This document shows positions 35,426 through 44,383 of a stretch of 64,000 bases of DNA, piece by piece. The notes under the pieces are model-generated. The model saw only the letters and a program-made list of their open reading frames with translations. It made no database searches and was not told the origin of the DNA. This stretch comes from an uncultured bacterium. GTDB lineage: Bacteria > Bacillota > Clostridia > Lachnospirales > Lachnospiraceae. Location of the stretch: assembly GCA_947073545.1 (NCBI GenBank), contig CAMTMP010000009.1, positions 1 through 64,000 on the forward strand, written 5' to 3'. A program made the position numbers and the translations under genes. Positions within the stretch are counted from its first letter, which is position 1, and every line of letters starts with the position of its first letter.

Positions 35426-36142
35426 ATGGGATATTACGGATACGGATTCGGTTATTATTTTGATCCGACTTACTTCCTTGTACTGATCGGAGCGGTGCTA
35501 TGTCTCCTGGCGCAGGCTAAGGTCAGCTCTACCTACGGCAGGTTTTCCAGAGTGCAGAGCCGGACGGGCATGACGGGCGCGCAGGCGGCCCAGAGGATAT
35601 TACAGATGTCGGGGATTTATGACGTGCGGATCGAGCATGTGGGCGGAAATCTTACGGATCACTATGATCCGGTGCACAAGGTGCTCCGTCTCTCGGATTC
35701 CGTGTACGGTTCCACTTCTGTGGCGGCCATCGGGGTGGCGGCCCATGAATGTGGACACGCGGTACAGCACGATAAGGGATATGGGCCGTTGAAATTCCGC
35801 TCGGCTTTGGTGCCTGCGGCCAATATCGGCTCGAAAGCGGGGATCCCGCTCATCATTCTGGGTGCGATTCTGGGGATGAATCAGGTGCTGATTCAGATCG
35901 GCATCTGGGTTTTTGCTCTGGCAGTGCTTTTTCAGGTGGTGACTCTGCCCGTGGAGTTCAATGCATCCGGCAGGGCGCTTGCCATGCTGGGGGATTACGG
36001 GATGTTGGAGCGTGATGAGACAGCCGGATGCCGGAAGGTACTGCAAGCGGCTGCCCTGACCTATGTGGCGGCGGCTGCGTCGTCAATCTTACAGCTACTG
36101 CGGCTTGTGCTTCTGTTTGGAAACCGGAGCCGCGACGATTGA
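35426..36142 (+). CDS. Membrane zinc metallopeptidase, YugP/Zn_peptidase_2 family
   Basis: This 238-residue membrane protease begins MGYYGYGFGYYFDPTYF. The first helix is at about 8-28, the metal site 'AAHECGHAVQH' (HExxH) lies near residue 105, and two or three C-terminal hydrophobic segments follow. The family (YugP) has no defined substrate. ATG 35426 has GGAGG at 35414-35418; ATG 35396 with AGGAG at 35382 is the alternative. It sits between fmt and rsmB, which is a common Lachnospiraceae order. Confidence 0.85.
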   Translation: MGYYGYGFGYYFDPTYFLVLIGAVLCLLAQAKVSSTYGRFSRVQSRTGMTGAQAAQRILQMSGIYDVRIEHVGGNLTDHYDPVHKVLRLSDSVYGSTSVAAIGVAAHECGHAVQHDKGYGPLKFRSALVPAANIGSKAGIPLIILGAILGMNQVLIQIGIWVFALAVLFQVVTLPVEFNASGRALAMLGDYGMLERDETAGCRKVLQAAALTYVAAAASSILQLLRLVLLFGNRSRDD

Positions 36143-36263
36143 ACGCAGGACGGATGAAGGGACGAAAGCGTCGGATAAGGAAAGCGGGCGCGGCGACGGC
36201 ATCGGAGGCAAAACGCGGGTGCATCAATGCCTGCGATGAGAAAAGTGACGGGAGTGCGGGGAC

Positions 36264-37646
36264 ATGGCACAAATCAATGTACGGGAGATCGTTCTGGATA
36301 TTCTGCTGGAGTTTTCCGGGCAAACAGAATACAGCAATGTACTGATCGGGGCGGCGCTGGATAAATACAATTATTTGGACAGCAGGGAAAAGGCTTTTAT
36401 CAAGCGGGTCAGCGAGGGAACCATCGAGAGGCGGATCCAGCTCGACTATGTGCTGGATCAATATTCAAAAACGCCTGTTATAAAAATAAAGCCGCTGATC
36501 AGGGAACTTCTGCGCATGAGTGTGTACCAGCTTTTGTGCATGGAGCACATTCCGGCGTCGGCGGTCTGCAACGAGGCGGTGAAACTGGCAAAAAAGCGCA
36601 GGTTTCAGAGCCTGCAGGGATATGTGAACGGCGTGCTCAGAAATATTGCCAGAGGGCGGGAGGCGCTGACATGGCCGGACAGGCAGAGCGATCCGCTCGG
36701 GTATATGTCCGTCTGTTACTCTATGCCGCTTTGGCTGGTGGCGCACTTTGCAAAGAGCTACGGAGAGGAGGTCTGCGGGAAGATTCTGGGCGCATATCTG
36801 GAGAGTGGACCGGTGAGTGTGCGTCTGGACGAACGCCTTTCGGAAAAGGAGCGGGAAGAACTCCTTGCCGCGTGGGAAAAGGAAGGGGTCAGGGTGCGCA
36901 GACACCCGTACCTGTCCTATGCGGCCGGATTACAGGGGGTGTCAGGCATTCCCGGTCTCGCCGGATATCGGGAGGGCCGGTTTTCGGTGCAGGACGTCAG
37001 TTCCATGCTGGTGGTGGAGGCGGCAGGTATCCGCCCCGGAGATACGGTGATCGACGTCTGCGCGGCGCCCGGCGGCAAGGCGCTTCACGCGGCGGTGAAG
37101 CTGAACGGGTCAGGTGAGGTCATTGCCTGCGATGTGAGCCGCTATAAAACGGATAAGATCGAGGAAAACCGTGCCCGTCTCGGCATGGAGAATGTGTCTG
37201 TCCGGGTGCAGGATGCGCGGGAGAAAGACACTTCCCTTGTGGAAAAGGCGGATGTTCTGCTGGCGGATGTGCCCTGTTCGGGGCTTGGCGTGATCGGCCA
37301 TAAGCAGGATATCAAGTATCGGGTGACGGAGGAATCTCTGGTGGAGATTCAGAAACTGCAAAAAGAAATAATAGCAAATGTTATTGATTATATCAAGCCC
37401 GGCGGCATTTTGATGTACAGCACTTGTACCATGAATCCCGGGGAGAATGAAGAGATGGCGGCATGGATTTGCGAATCCTTCGGTCTGGAGAAGGTGAGCA
37501 TGGAGGACAGTCTTCCCGATGGATTGGCCAAAGAGGGAAAACGGGGGATGCTGCAGCTTTTGCCGGGGATTCACGAGACGGACGGCTTTTTTATGGCGAA
37601 GCTGCAAAAAGCGAAGACGCCGGTTGATCGGAAAAGCGAATCGTGA
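36264..37646 (+). CDS. rsmB: 16S rRNA m5C967 methyltransferase RsmB
   Basis: This 460-residue enzyme has an N-terminal NusB-like RNA-binding domain ('VREIVLDILLEF', 'EHIPASAVCNEAVKLAKK') and a C-terminal SAM methyltransferase domain. Motif I is 'DVCAAPGGKA', the catalytic-site loops are 'DVPCSGLG' and 'YSTCTMNP'. Each contains one of the two conserved cysteines. The stop overlaps upstream frame of rlmN, but the true rlmN start lies 80 bp later. Confidence 0.93.
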   Translation: MAQINVREIVLDILLEFSGQTEYSNVLIGAALDKYNYLDSREKAFIKRVSEGTIERRIQLDYVLDQYSKTPVIKIKPLIRELLRMSVYQLLCMEHIPASAVCNEAVKLAKKRRFQSLQGYVNGVLRNIARGREALTWPDRQSDPLGYMSVCYSMPLWLVAHFAKSYGEEVCGKILGAYLESGPVSVRLDERLSEKEREELLAAWEKEGVRVRRHPYLSYAAGLQGVSGIPGLAGYREGRFSVQDVSSMLVVEAAGIRPGDTVIDVCAAPGGKALHAAVKLNGSGEVIACDVSRYKTDKIEENRARLGMENVSVRVQDAREKDTSLVEKADVLLADVPCSGLGVIGHKQDIKYRVTEESLVEIQKLQKEIIANVIDYIKPGGILMYSTCTMNPGENEEMAAWICESFGLEKVSMEDSLPDGLAKEGKRGMLQLLPGIHETDGFFMAKLQKAKTPVDRKSES

Positions 37647-37726
37647 CAGTCTGGCCAGAGACTTTGCGCTTGCCGCAAAGTCCGGGGAGTATGCGGATTC
37701 GCTCAGGAAAGAAAGCGGAACTTATT

Positions 37727-38827
37727 ATGGAGAAGAAGGATATTAAGTCCCTTACGCTGGAGGAACTGAAAGCGGAGATGGCCGCGCTTGGTGAAAAGCC
37801 GTTTCGGGCGGTACAACTTTACGAGTGGATGCATAAGAAACAGGCGCGTGAGTTTGCGGAAATGACCAACATTCCGCTGGCTATGAAAGAGAAATGTGGG
37901 GAATGCTATCATTATACGGTGCTGCGTGCGGAGGCGGTACAGGAGTCGTTCATAGACGGCACGAAAAAATACCTGTTTGCGCTCTCTGACGGAAATATGG
38001 TGGAGAGTGTGTGGATGCGCTATAAACACGGCAACTCGGTCTGTATTTCTTCGCAGGTGGGATGCCGCATGGGGTGTCGCTTTTGTGCCTCCACGCTGGA
38101 CGGACTGGTGCGGAACCTGACCGCTTCGGAGATGCTGGACCAGATTTACGCCATCACAAAAGAGACGGGTGAGCGGGTTTCTAATGTGGTGGTGATGGGA
38201 AGTGGGGAGCCCCTTGACAACTATGAGAATCTTCTTAGGTTTATCGGGCTGCTTACGGATGAGAACGGCTTGCATATCAGCCAGCGGAATGTGACAGTGT
38301 CCACCTGCGGCATTGTGCCCATGATGCGGAGGCTGGCGAAAGAGAAACTGCAGATTACGCTGGCCCTTTCCCTTCATGCGGCGACGGATGAGAAAAGGCG
38401 GGAACTGATGCCCATCGCCAATCAGTATACGCTGGAGGAGCTGATGGCCTGCTGTGCTTACTATTTTGAACAGACCGGACGGCGGATTACCTTCGAGTAC
38501 AGTCTGGTGCGGGATGTCAACGATACGCGCAGGGACGCGGAGACGCTGGCGGCCCTGATTCGGGGTTTGAACTGCCATGTAAATCTGATACCGGTGAATC
38601 CCGTAAAAGAAAGGGAGTATGTGCAGTCGGAGAGACAGGCGGTGGAGGCTTTCGCCGCGCTTCTTGCCAAAAAGGGAATTAACGCCACGGTCCGCAGGGA
38701 GATGGGCAGGGATATCGACGGAGCCTGCGGACAGCTCAGACGGCGCTTTTTGGATAACGGTTCAGCCGGAACGAAGTTGACTGGCAAATCGGACCTGCAC
38801 GAATTTGACGGACAACAAATGGTCTGA
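37727..38827 (+). CDS. rlmN: Dual-specificity RNA methyltransferase RlmN
   Basis: This 366-residue radical-SAM enzyme methylates C2 of A2503 in 23S rRNA and A37 in some tRNAs. The cluster motif is 'CRMGCRFC' near residue 114, and a conserved cysteine near the C-terminus ('GACGQL') is the methyl-carrying residue type. ATG 37727 (MEKKDIKSLTLEEL) matches the usual N-terminus, although the frame is open upstream to 37643 and the ribosome site is weak. Confidence 0.94.
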   Translation: MEKKDIKSLTLEELKAEMAALGEKPFRAVQLYEWMHKKQAREFAEMTNIPLAMKEKCGECYHYTVLRAEAVQESFIDGTKKYLFALSDGNMVESVWMRYKHGNSVCISSQVGCRMGCRFCASTLDGLVRNLTASEMLDQIYAITKETGERVSNVVVMGSGEPLDNYENLLRFIGLLTDENGLHISQRNVTVSTCGIVPMMRRLAKEKLQITLALSLHAATDEKRRELMPIANQYTLEELMACCAYYFEQTGRRITFEYSLVRDVNDTRRDAETLAALIRGLNCHVNLIPVNPVKEREYVQSERQAVEAFAALLAKKGINATVRREMGRDIDGACGQLRRRFLDNGSAGTKLTGKSDLHEFDGQQMV

Positions 38828-38847
38828 GGGAACGCGGTTTAAATAGC

Positions 38848-38876
38848 TTGCTCTTTTGCAGGGAATATGCTAACAT
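38848..38876 (+). promoter_or_regulatory. Promoter before prpC-prkC
   Basis: TTGCTC (38848-38853), 17-bp spacer, TAACAT with TG one base upstream (38871-38876). It lies 38 bp before the phosphatase gene and would allow separate expression of the kinase-phosphatase pair. Confidence 0.5.
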
Positions 38877-38914
38877 GGGTAATTGGTAAAATATGCTAAA
38901 CGGAGGAATATGCC

Positions 38915-39652
38915 GTGCTTAGGTCTTATGCGCTGACAGATATCGGGCGAAGAAGGCAATTAAATCAGGATTATATTTATTGCAGTGAGACGCCGGTCGG
39001 GAATCTGCCGAATCTTTTTATTGTGGCGGACGGTATGGGCGGCCATAAGGCCGGTGATTACGCTTCCGACCTGGCAGTGGAGACGGTGATTGCGGAGGTG
39101 GAGACTTCTTTTGAGAAGAATCCCGAGAAGATTTTGAATCATGCGATTTCCAGAGCAAATGAGATTCTGCGGAAACGTGCCAGTGAGGACTATTCCTTGA
39201 GCGGTATGGGGACGACGTTTGTCGCGGCTGCCTGTCTGGGGCGCTTTCTGGAAGTGGCGAATGTGGGAGACAGCAGACTCTATGTGATCGGCGAAAAGAT
39301 CGAACAGATTACGGAGGATCATTCTCTGGTGGAGGAGATGGTCCGGATGGGCGGGATCGGCCGGGAGGAGGCCAAGAACCACCCGGATAAAAATATCATT
39401 ACCCGTGCGGTGGGGGCAAGGGATGATGTGGAGGTCGATTTTTTCAATCGGGAATTACAGACAGGAGATATGGTTTTACTTTGTTCGGATGGTTTGACTA
39501 ACATGGTGGACGACGAGACGATATGCCGGATATTGAAAAACGGCAACAGCCTCAGGGACAGGGTAGAAGAACTGGTAGAGACGGCCAACTTAAACGGAGG
39601 CAGAGACAATATATCGGTGATCGTTATCGAACCGTTAGCAGACGAGGCGTGA
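38915..39652 (+). CDS. prpC: PP2C-type Ser/Thr protein phosphatase (PrpC/Stp)
   Basis: This 245-residue PPM phosphatase has 'RRRQLNQDYI', 'VADGMGGHKAGDYAS' (metal-binding Asp and Gly), 'GMGTTFVAA', 'NVGDSRLY', and 'CSDGLTNMVDD' motifs. It reverses phosphorylation by the PASTA kinase encoded 24 bp downstream. Its own start codon was not given a strong ribosome site, only CGGAGG about 15 bp upstream. Confidence 0.92.
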   Translation: MLRSYALTDIGRRRQLNQDYIYCSETPVGNLPNLFIVADGMGGHKAGDYASDLAVETVIAEVETSFEKNPEKILNHAISRANEILRKRASEDYSLSGMGTTFVAAACLGRFLEVANVGDSRLYVIGEKIEQITEDHSLVEEMVRMGGIGREEAKNHPDKNIITRAVGARDDVEVDFFNRELQTGDMVLLCSDGLTNMVDDETICRILKNGNSLRDRVEELVETANLNGGRDNISVIVIEPLADEA

Positions 39653-39675
39653 AATGCTCCGAAATGAGGTAGAAC

Positions 39676-41784
39676 ATGATTAAGATTGGAATGATGATTG
39701 CTGACCGGTATGAGATTTTGGAGAAGATCGGTACCGGCGGTATGTCAGATGTATATAAAGCAAAAGATCATAAACTGAACCGTTTTGTGGCGGTGAAGGT
39801 TTTAAAGCAGGAGTTCAGTGAGAACGCCAATTTTGTATCCAAATTCCGGATCGAAGCGCAGGCGGCGGCGGGGCTTATGCACCCCAATATCGTCAATGTC
39901 TACGATGTGGGTGAGGAGGGTGAGAACCACTACATTGTCATGGAACTTGTGGAAGGAATCACCCTCAAGAAATATATCGAGAAGAAAGCAAGGCTATCCG
40001 TCAAGGAGGCGGTGAGCATTGCGATTCAGGTTTCCATGGGAATAGAGTCGGCGCACAACAACCATATTATCCACAGGGATATCAAGCCGCAGAATATCAT
40101 TATTTCCAAGGAAGGCAAAGTGAAGGTGACAGACTTTGGCATCGCCAAGGCCGCCACCAGCAATACGATCACTTCCAATGTCATGGGAAGCGTGCATTAC
40201 ACTTCGCCGGAGCAGGCAAGAGGAGGCTACAGCGACGAGAAAAGCGACATTTATTCGCTTGGCGTCACCATGTTTGAGATGCTTACGGGCAGAGTGCCCT
40301 TTAACGGGGAGACCACGGTAGCCATCGCGATCAAACATATTCAGGAAGAGTTTCCCTCGCCGAGGGAATATGTGCCGGAAATACCGATCTGTGTGGAGCA
40401 GATTGTTTTCAAGTGCTGTCAGAAAAGCCCGGACAGAAGATACCAGTCCATGTCCGAGCTGATTGTGGATTTAAAGCAGTCGTTAATCAGCCCCGACGAG
40501 GATTTTGTCAGGGTGGCAGATCCGGATGAGGAGGCTTCCACCCGTATGATCACCGACAGAGATATGGTGCAGATCAAGCGCCAGTCGGAGAACCGGGATT
40601 CCATGGATGAGGCCATGCGTCTAAAGAAGGATGTCAGAGACAGGGATCATGCGCGCTCCTATGAAGAGGATGAGGACGAGGATTGGGACGATGACGAGGA
40701 GGACTACGATCCCAAGATGGAGAAGATCACTACCATACTTGCGGTGGTGGCGGCTCTGCTGATCGGCTGTATCCTGATCTTTCTGGTAGGCAGGACGATG
40801 GGCGTCTTTACCTTCGGGGAAGAAAAAATGCCTGAGAATCAGGAACAGGAGACTGAACAGGTGGAGATGATCCGCGTGGTCGGTATGCATGTGGACGAAG
40901 CGAAGCGGATGCTTCTTGATCTGGATCTGACGCCGGAGATCAAATATGAGGTGAGTACTTCTTACGATGCGGGAACGGTGCTCCGGGCCAGCGTACAGGA
41001 CGGGCTGATGATAGATAAGGGGACTACGATCATGCTCACGGTGGCGGAGGCTGCGGAGGGCGTGGAAGTGCCCGACGCGGCGGGAAAATCCCGGGCAGAG
41101 GCGACGTCCCTTCTGGAGAAGGACGGATTTGTGGTAAATGTGGTGGAAAGCCATGATCCGCAGGTGGAGAAGGGAATTGTGATTTCCCAGTCTCCGGAGG
41201 CGGGGACTACGGCATCCGCCGGTTCCAGTATCACCATTCGCGTCAGCCAGGGCGCGGAGGACGATAAGGTCAGAGTGCCCGATGTGGTCGGTATGACGGA
41301 GATGGATGCCACGGCTACGCTGACGGAGAGTGGGCTGCCCGTAGGAAACGTCACAGAGACGACCCATGATGATCCTGCGCTAGCGGGGATGGTATGCTAT
41401 CAGAGCTACTCGGTCGGCTCCTATGTGGACAAAGGTACGCCTGTGGATCTGCGGATCAGCACCGGGGCTACCCAGAAGACGTACAAGTATGCAGAGGGAA
41501 TTACGGCGCCTACGGAGGAGCCGTCTTACCAGAACGGGATGCAGGTAAACGTGACACTCACCGCAGGGGATGGTACACAGCTTTTAAATACGCAGACGAC
41601 CACATTCCCGGTGGGAGTAAACTATACAGGAATCAAGTCAGCCACAGGTATCATCCGCTATACATTTACGGTACAGACGGAGCCTACCACGATCACCAAT
41701 CCCGAGACCGGAGAGACGACGACCGAGGGCGGCGGGACGGAGACAAAGACGGTAGAGAGACAGGTTAATTTCGTAGAAGAGTAA
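39676..41784 (+). CDS. prkC: PASTA-domain Ser/Thr kinase PrkC
   Basis: This 702-residue membrane kinase has an N-terminal eukaryotic-like kinase domain (about 12-270) with 'GTGGMSDVYKA', 'HRDIKPQNI' and 'TDFGIAK'. An acidic juxtamembrane stretch leads to one membrane helix at about 353-375. Outside the cell three PASTA repeats follow (about 395-600), then a Thr-rich tail with 'NPETGETTTEGGG'. Such kinases sense muropeptides or lipid II and control cell wall growth and spore germination. The context with prpC and rsgA is standard. Confidence 0.93.
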   Translation: MIKIGMMIADRYEILEKIGTGGMSDVYKAKDHKLNRFVAVKVLKQEFSENANFVSKFRIEAQAAAGLMHPNIVNVYDVGEEGENHYIVMELVEGITLKKYIEKKARLSVKEAVSIAIQVSMGIESAHNNHIIHRDIKPQNIIISKEGKVKVTDFGIAKAATSNTITSNVMGSVHYTSPEQARGGYSDEKSDIYSLGVTMFEMLTGRVPFNGETTVAIAIKHIQEEFPSPREYVPEIPICVEQIVFKCCQKSPDRRYQSMSELIVDLKQSLISPDEDFVRVADPDEEASTRMITDRDMVQIKRQSENRDSMDEAMRLKKDVRDRDHARSYEEDEDEDWDDDEEDYDPKMEKITTILAVVAALLIGCILIFLVGRTMGVFTFGEEKMPENQEQETEQVEMIRVVGMHVDEAKRMLLDLDLTPEIKYEVSTSYDAGTVLRASVQDGLMIDKGTTIMLTVAEAAEGVEVPDAAGKSRAEATSLLEKDGFVVNVVESHDPQVEKGIVISQSPEAGTTASAGSSITIRVSQGAEDDKVRVPDVVGMTEMDATATLTESGLPVGNVTETTHDDPALAGMVCYQSYSVGSYVDKGTPVDLRISTGATQKTYKYAEGITAPTEEPSYQNGMQVNVTLTAGDGTQLLNTQTTTFPVGVNYTGIKSATGIIRYTFTVQTEPTTITNPETGETTTEGGGTETKTVERQVNFVEE

Positions 41785-41791
41785 AGCGAGA

Positions 41792-41895
41792 AGTACTTCT
41801 AAAGCGCAGCAGCATAGGCTGCATCGCAAAGTCAGCGTAGCTGCCTTGGAAGTACTAAGTTTCGCTTAGGAGGATGCCCAAAAGCGGCATTCTCC
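41792..41895. repeat. Palindromic spacer repeat between prkC and rsgA
   Basis: agtacttc (41792-41799) and gaagtact (41849-41856) frame a stretch with further GCAGC/GCTGC palindromes. A second hairpin ggaggatgcc/ggcattctcc lies at 41869-41895 and resembles the one at 29882-29908. No coding frame is seen. Confidence 0.65.
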
Positions 41896-41924
41896 GCACA
41901 GTGGGATGATGTTGGTTGGAGTGT

Positions 41925-42803
41925 ATGCTGGGAAAAATCATGAAAGGGATCGCCGGCTTCTACTATGTGCATGTGGAAGGGCGCGGCGTCTATGAGTGCA
42001 AGGCAAAGGGAATATTCAGAAAAGAGGGAATCAAGCCTCTGGTCGGGGATGACGTCGAGATGGACGTGCTGGATGAGCCGGAAATGCGCGGCAATATCCG
42101 TAACATTCTGCCAAGGAAAAGTGCGTTGGTAAGACCTGCGGTGGCCAATGTGGATCAGGCATTGATTCTCTTTGCGATTGTGAAACCGAATCCGAACTTT
42201 AATTTGCTGGATCGTTTTTTGATTCGTTTGGAGCAGCAGAAGCTCCCGACAATCATCTGTTTTAATAAAGAAGACATCGCGTCCCCAGAGGAAAAGGAGG
42301 CGCTTCGCAAGGCTTATGAGACTTGTGGATACCGTGTGTTATTTATAAGCGTTTTGGAAAACAGGGGGCTGGATCAGGTGAGAGAGCTGCTGGCGGGAAA
42401 AACCACCACGCTGGCGGGGCCCAGCGGCGTCGGCAAGTCCTCTCTGATCAATCGGCTTTCCCCTGCCACACATATGGAGACGGGGGAGATCAGCGAAAAG
42501 ATCGAGCGCGGCAGGCATACCACCAGACATTCGGAGATCATTGCGCTGGGGGACGGCACCTATATCATGGATACGCCGGGATTTACCTCACTGGACATGC
42601 CGGAGATCACGAAGGAGGAACTGGGCGGGTATTATCCGGAGTTTGGCGCGTATGAACCGTTTTGTAAGTTCCGTGGTTGCGCCCATATCAGCGAGCCTGA
42701 CTGTAAGGTCAAGGATGCTGTGGAGGCGGGAGGGATCAGTTTTGTGCGGTATGAGAATTATGCGGTTCTTTACAGGGAGCTTAAGGAGAAAAAGAGGTAT
42801 TGA
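41925..42803 (+). CDS. rsgA: Ribosome small-subunit GTPase RsgA
   Basis: This 292-residue circularly permuted GTPase has an N-terminal OB fold, then G-motifs in permuted order: 'CFNKEDIAS' (G4), 'GPSGVGKSSL' (G1), 'DTPGFTSLD' (G3), and a C-terminal zinc finger 'CKFRGCAHISEPDC'. It checks 30S assembly. ATG 41925 is chosen with GGTTGGA just upstream; TTG 41916 and ATG 41940 are alternatives. In related genomes rpe and a thiamine pyrophosphokinase gene often follow, but here accessory DNA does. Confidence 0.93.
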   Translation: MLGKIMKGIAGFYYVHVEGRGVYECKAKGIFRKEGIKPLVGDDVEMDVLDEPEMRGNIRNILPRKSALVRPAVANVDQALILFAIVKPNPNFNLLDRFLIRLEQQKLPTIICFNKEDIASPEEKEALRKAYETCGYRVLFISVLENRGLDQVRELLAGKTTTLAGPSGVGKSSLINRLSPATHMETGEISEKIERGRHTTRHSEIIALGDGTYIMDTPGFTSLDMPEITKEELGGYYPEFGAYEPFCKFRGCAHISEPDCKVKDAVEAGGISFVRYENYAVLYRELKEKKRY

Positions 42804-43036
42804 GACTGGAGCGTAGTGAGCCTGCAAAGAAAATGATGTTTTGCGCCGCAATCGGAATTTAAGACAGGTAGTGTTGCAGAGAGGTATTCCGTTCGAAATG
42901 AAGCTGCCGCAGACAGCACTATCATAGCTGTTGAGGCTTTTTGATTGGGAATGTTTTAAAAGATAAAGACGATTATCAAGTAATGAAAAGTATTGTGATG
43001 AATCAAACAGAGGAAACAACGGAGGAATAAGCTAAC

Positions 43037-43147
43037 ATGAAACTAGGCATCGTAATACGCGGTGCCGATTTCATATTTCCACGGATTTTTATAAATGTCT
43101 ATAAAACCCAGTGTTTTCAATGCTTTGCGGGATTCGGGGATTCATAA
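43037..43147 (+). CDS. Small ORF (36 aa), possibly a gene fragment
   Basis: ATG 43037 follows GGAGG at 43021-43025 (11-bp spacing) and encodes MKLGIVIRGADFIFPRIF and 18 more residues. The 'GIxIxGADF' start resembles the first residues of longer phage-like or surface proteins in gut bacteria, after which the similarity seems to stop. It may be a truncated remnant. Function is unknown. Confidence 0.3.
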   Translation: MKLGIVIRGADFIFPRIFINVYKTQCFQCFAGFGDS

Positions 43148-43173
43148 AGATTCATGTGGATTTCTATAGATTC

Positions 43174-43238
43174 ATGTCAGATTGGCGCGGAATTGGTGCG
43201 GTAATATTGGGGAGAAAGAGTTCCAACACAGAAAATCC
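43174..43238 (+). repeat. Left flank repeat of the Rpn-type cassette
   Basis: atgtcagattgg begins at 43174 and is followed by tgcggt..tatt..gg and a 'gttccaacacagaaaa' stretch. The same order of elements occurs at 44278-44340 right after the stop of the Rpn-type gene, with one 11-bp length difference. Confidence 0.55.
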
Positions 43239-43297
43239 ATTTTGTAATTATTGATTTAAGCGTTGAGGTCACTTATAATAAACGAAAGAGGGAATAA

Positions 43298-44277
43298 ATG
43301 AAAAGACAAATTTAGCAGAGACGGTCGATGCAACGAATGATTCGGGAGCAGTATATGATACGAATGTAAAATATTTGCTTGCAGATAAGCAAATACTATC
43401 AAGAATATTGAAATGTACAGTTGAGGAATTCCAGGATATGGACATTTCCGATATCATGGGTTGTATTGGTGAAGATATTGAGATAGGAACAAGACCAGTT
43501 GATGCCGGTCTTTCCAATCTTGGACGTATGACAGGAACAGCAGCGGAAGATAATGTTCCGGGAGAAGGAATAATCTATTATGATATTCGTTTTACTGCAT
43601 ATCATAAGGAAAGAGAGATAAAAATCCTTATTAATATTGAAGCGCAGAAATCATCGGATTCCGGTAAGTTAGGATATCATTTGGAAAACCGGATCATATT
43701 TTATCTTGCAAGGATGATTTCGGCACAGAAACAGACAGAATTTTTCCACAGCGATTTTGATAGCTTGAAAAAAGTCCGAAGTATCTGGATCTGTATGGAT
43801 AATATCGGGACAGAAGATTCGATTGAGGAAATAAGCCTTGACAGAAAAACGGTCTTTGGGAATAAGAAAAATCCATATTATATTGATTTGATGAAGGCTG
43901 TCATTGTTAATATAAGAAATGGTTCGGGAGAGTTTGTAAAGAAATCTCAAAATGTATTGATCGCTATGTTGGAAGAGTTGATTTCTAAGAAAGATGCAGC
44001 AGAAAAGAAACGTATTTTGGTGGATGAATATGGCATGGTAATGACTGCTGAATTGGAAAGGAGAATCCAGATTATGTGTAATTGGTCAGAAAGTATTAGA
44101 GAACGGGAAAGAATTGATGCCAGAAATGAGGCTAGAATTGATGTTAGAAATGAGGCTAGAATTGAGATTATTGAAAAAATGATTAAGGCGAATGCGGCCA
44201 AAGAGCAGATTATTTCTTATGGGTTTACGGAAGCTGAATACGCAGAGGCAGAAAACTCTGTATATGCAAATTTATAA
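43298..44277 (+). pseudogene. Rpn-type PD-(D/E)XK nuclease (transposase-like), frameshifted at its start
   Basis: A frame open from 43282 to 44277 encodes 'TNLAETVDATNDSGAVYDTN' then 'VKYLLADKQILSRILKCTVE' and the nuclease core 'YYDIRFTAY...ILINIEAQ' (Asp...Glu-x-Gln). It is an Rpn/PF12784-like protein of about 325 aa. The well-placed ATG at 43298 (AGAGGG 5 bp upstream) is in another frame and stops after five codons. One extra A in the AAAA run right after it would restore the frame. The only in-frame start seen is TTG 43375, without a ribosome site. The C-terminus contains a 24-bp tandem duplication (44110-44157, RIDARNEA/RIDVRNEA). Rpn proteins promote RecA-independent recombination. It may be decayed or a sequencing artefact. 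Confidence 0.6.
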
Positions 44278-44340
44278 ATGTCAGATTGGTGCGGTGTTAT
44301 TTTGGAAAATGAGGTTCAACGCAGGAAAAGGTCAATGACT
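44278..44340 (+). repeat. Right flank repeat of the Rpn-type cassette
   Basis: atgtcagattgg at 44278 directly abuts the Rpn stop codon and continues with elements shared with 43174-43238 (tgcggt, tatt, gttcaac..cag.aaaa). Confidence 0.55.
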
Positions 44341-44360
44341 TAAAGGTTGTTGACCTTTTT
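44326..44360 (+). terminator. Terminator after the Rpn-type gene
   Basis: aaaaggtcaa (44326-44335) and ttgacctttt (44350-44359) form a perfect 10-bp stem ending in a T-run. Confidence 0.7.
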
Positions 44361-44383
44361 GCTGATTTTAGAGTATCATTTGT

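Larger units (their letters stand above)
42804..43297. other. Spacer after rsgA with small possible ORF and repeats
   Basis: No established gene lies here. It contains the 36-codon frame listed separately, and three GATTCAT heptamers at 43139, 43149 and 43169. Its right part (from 43174) is the left copy of a repeat that flanks the Rpn-type gene. Base composition drifts toward AT, suggesting foreign DNA. Confidence 0.6.

Noticed and set aside
43139-43175. GATTCAT repeats as a CRISPR or iteron array
   Set aside because: There are only three 7-mers with uneven spacing, and no cas or rep gene nearby.
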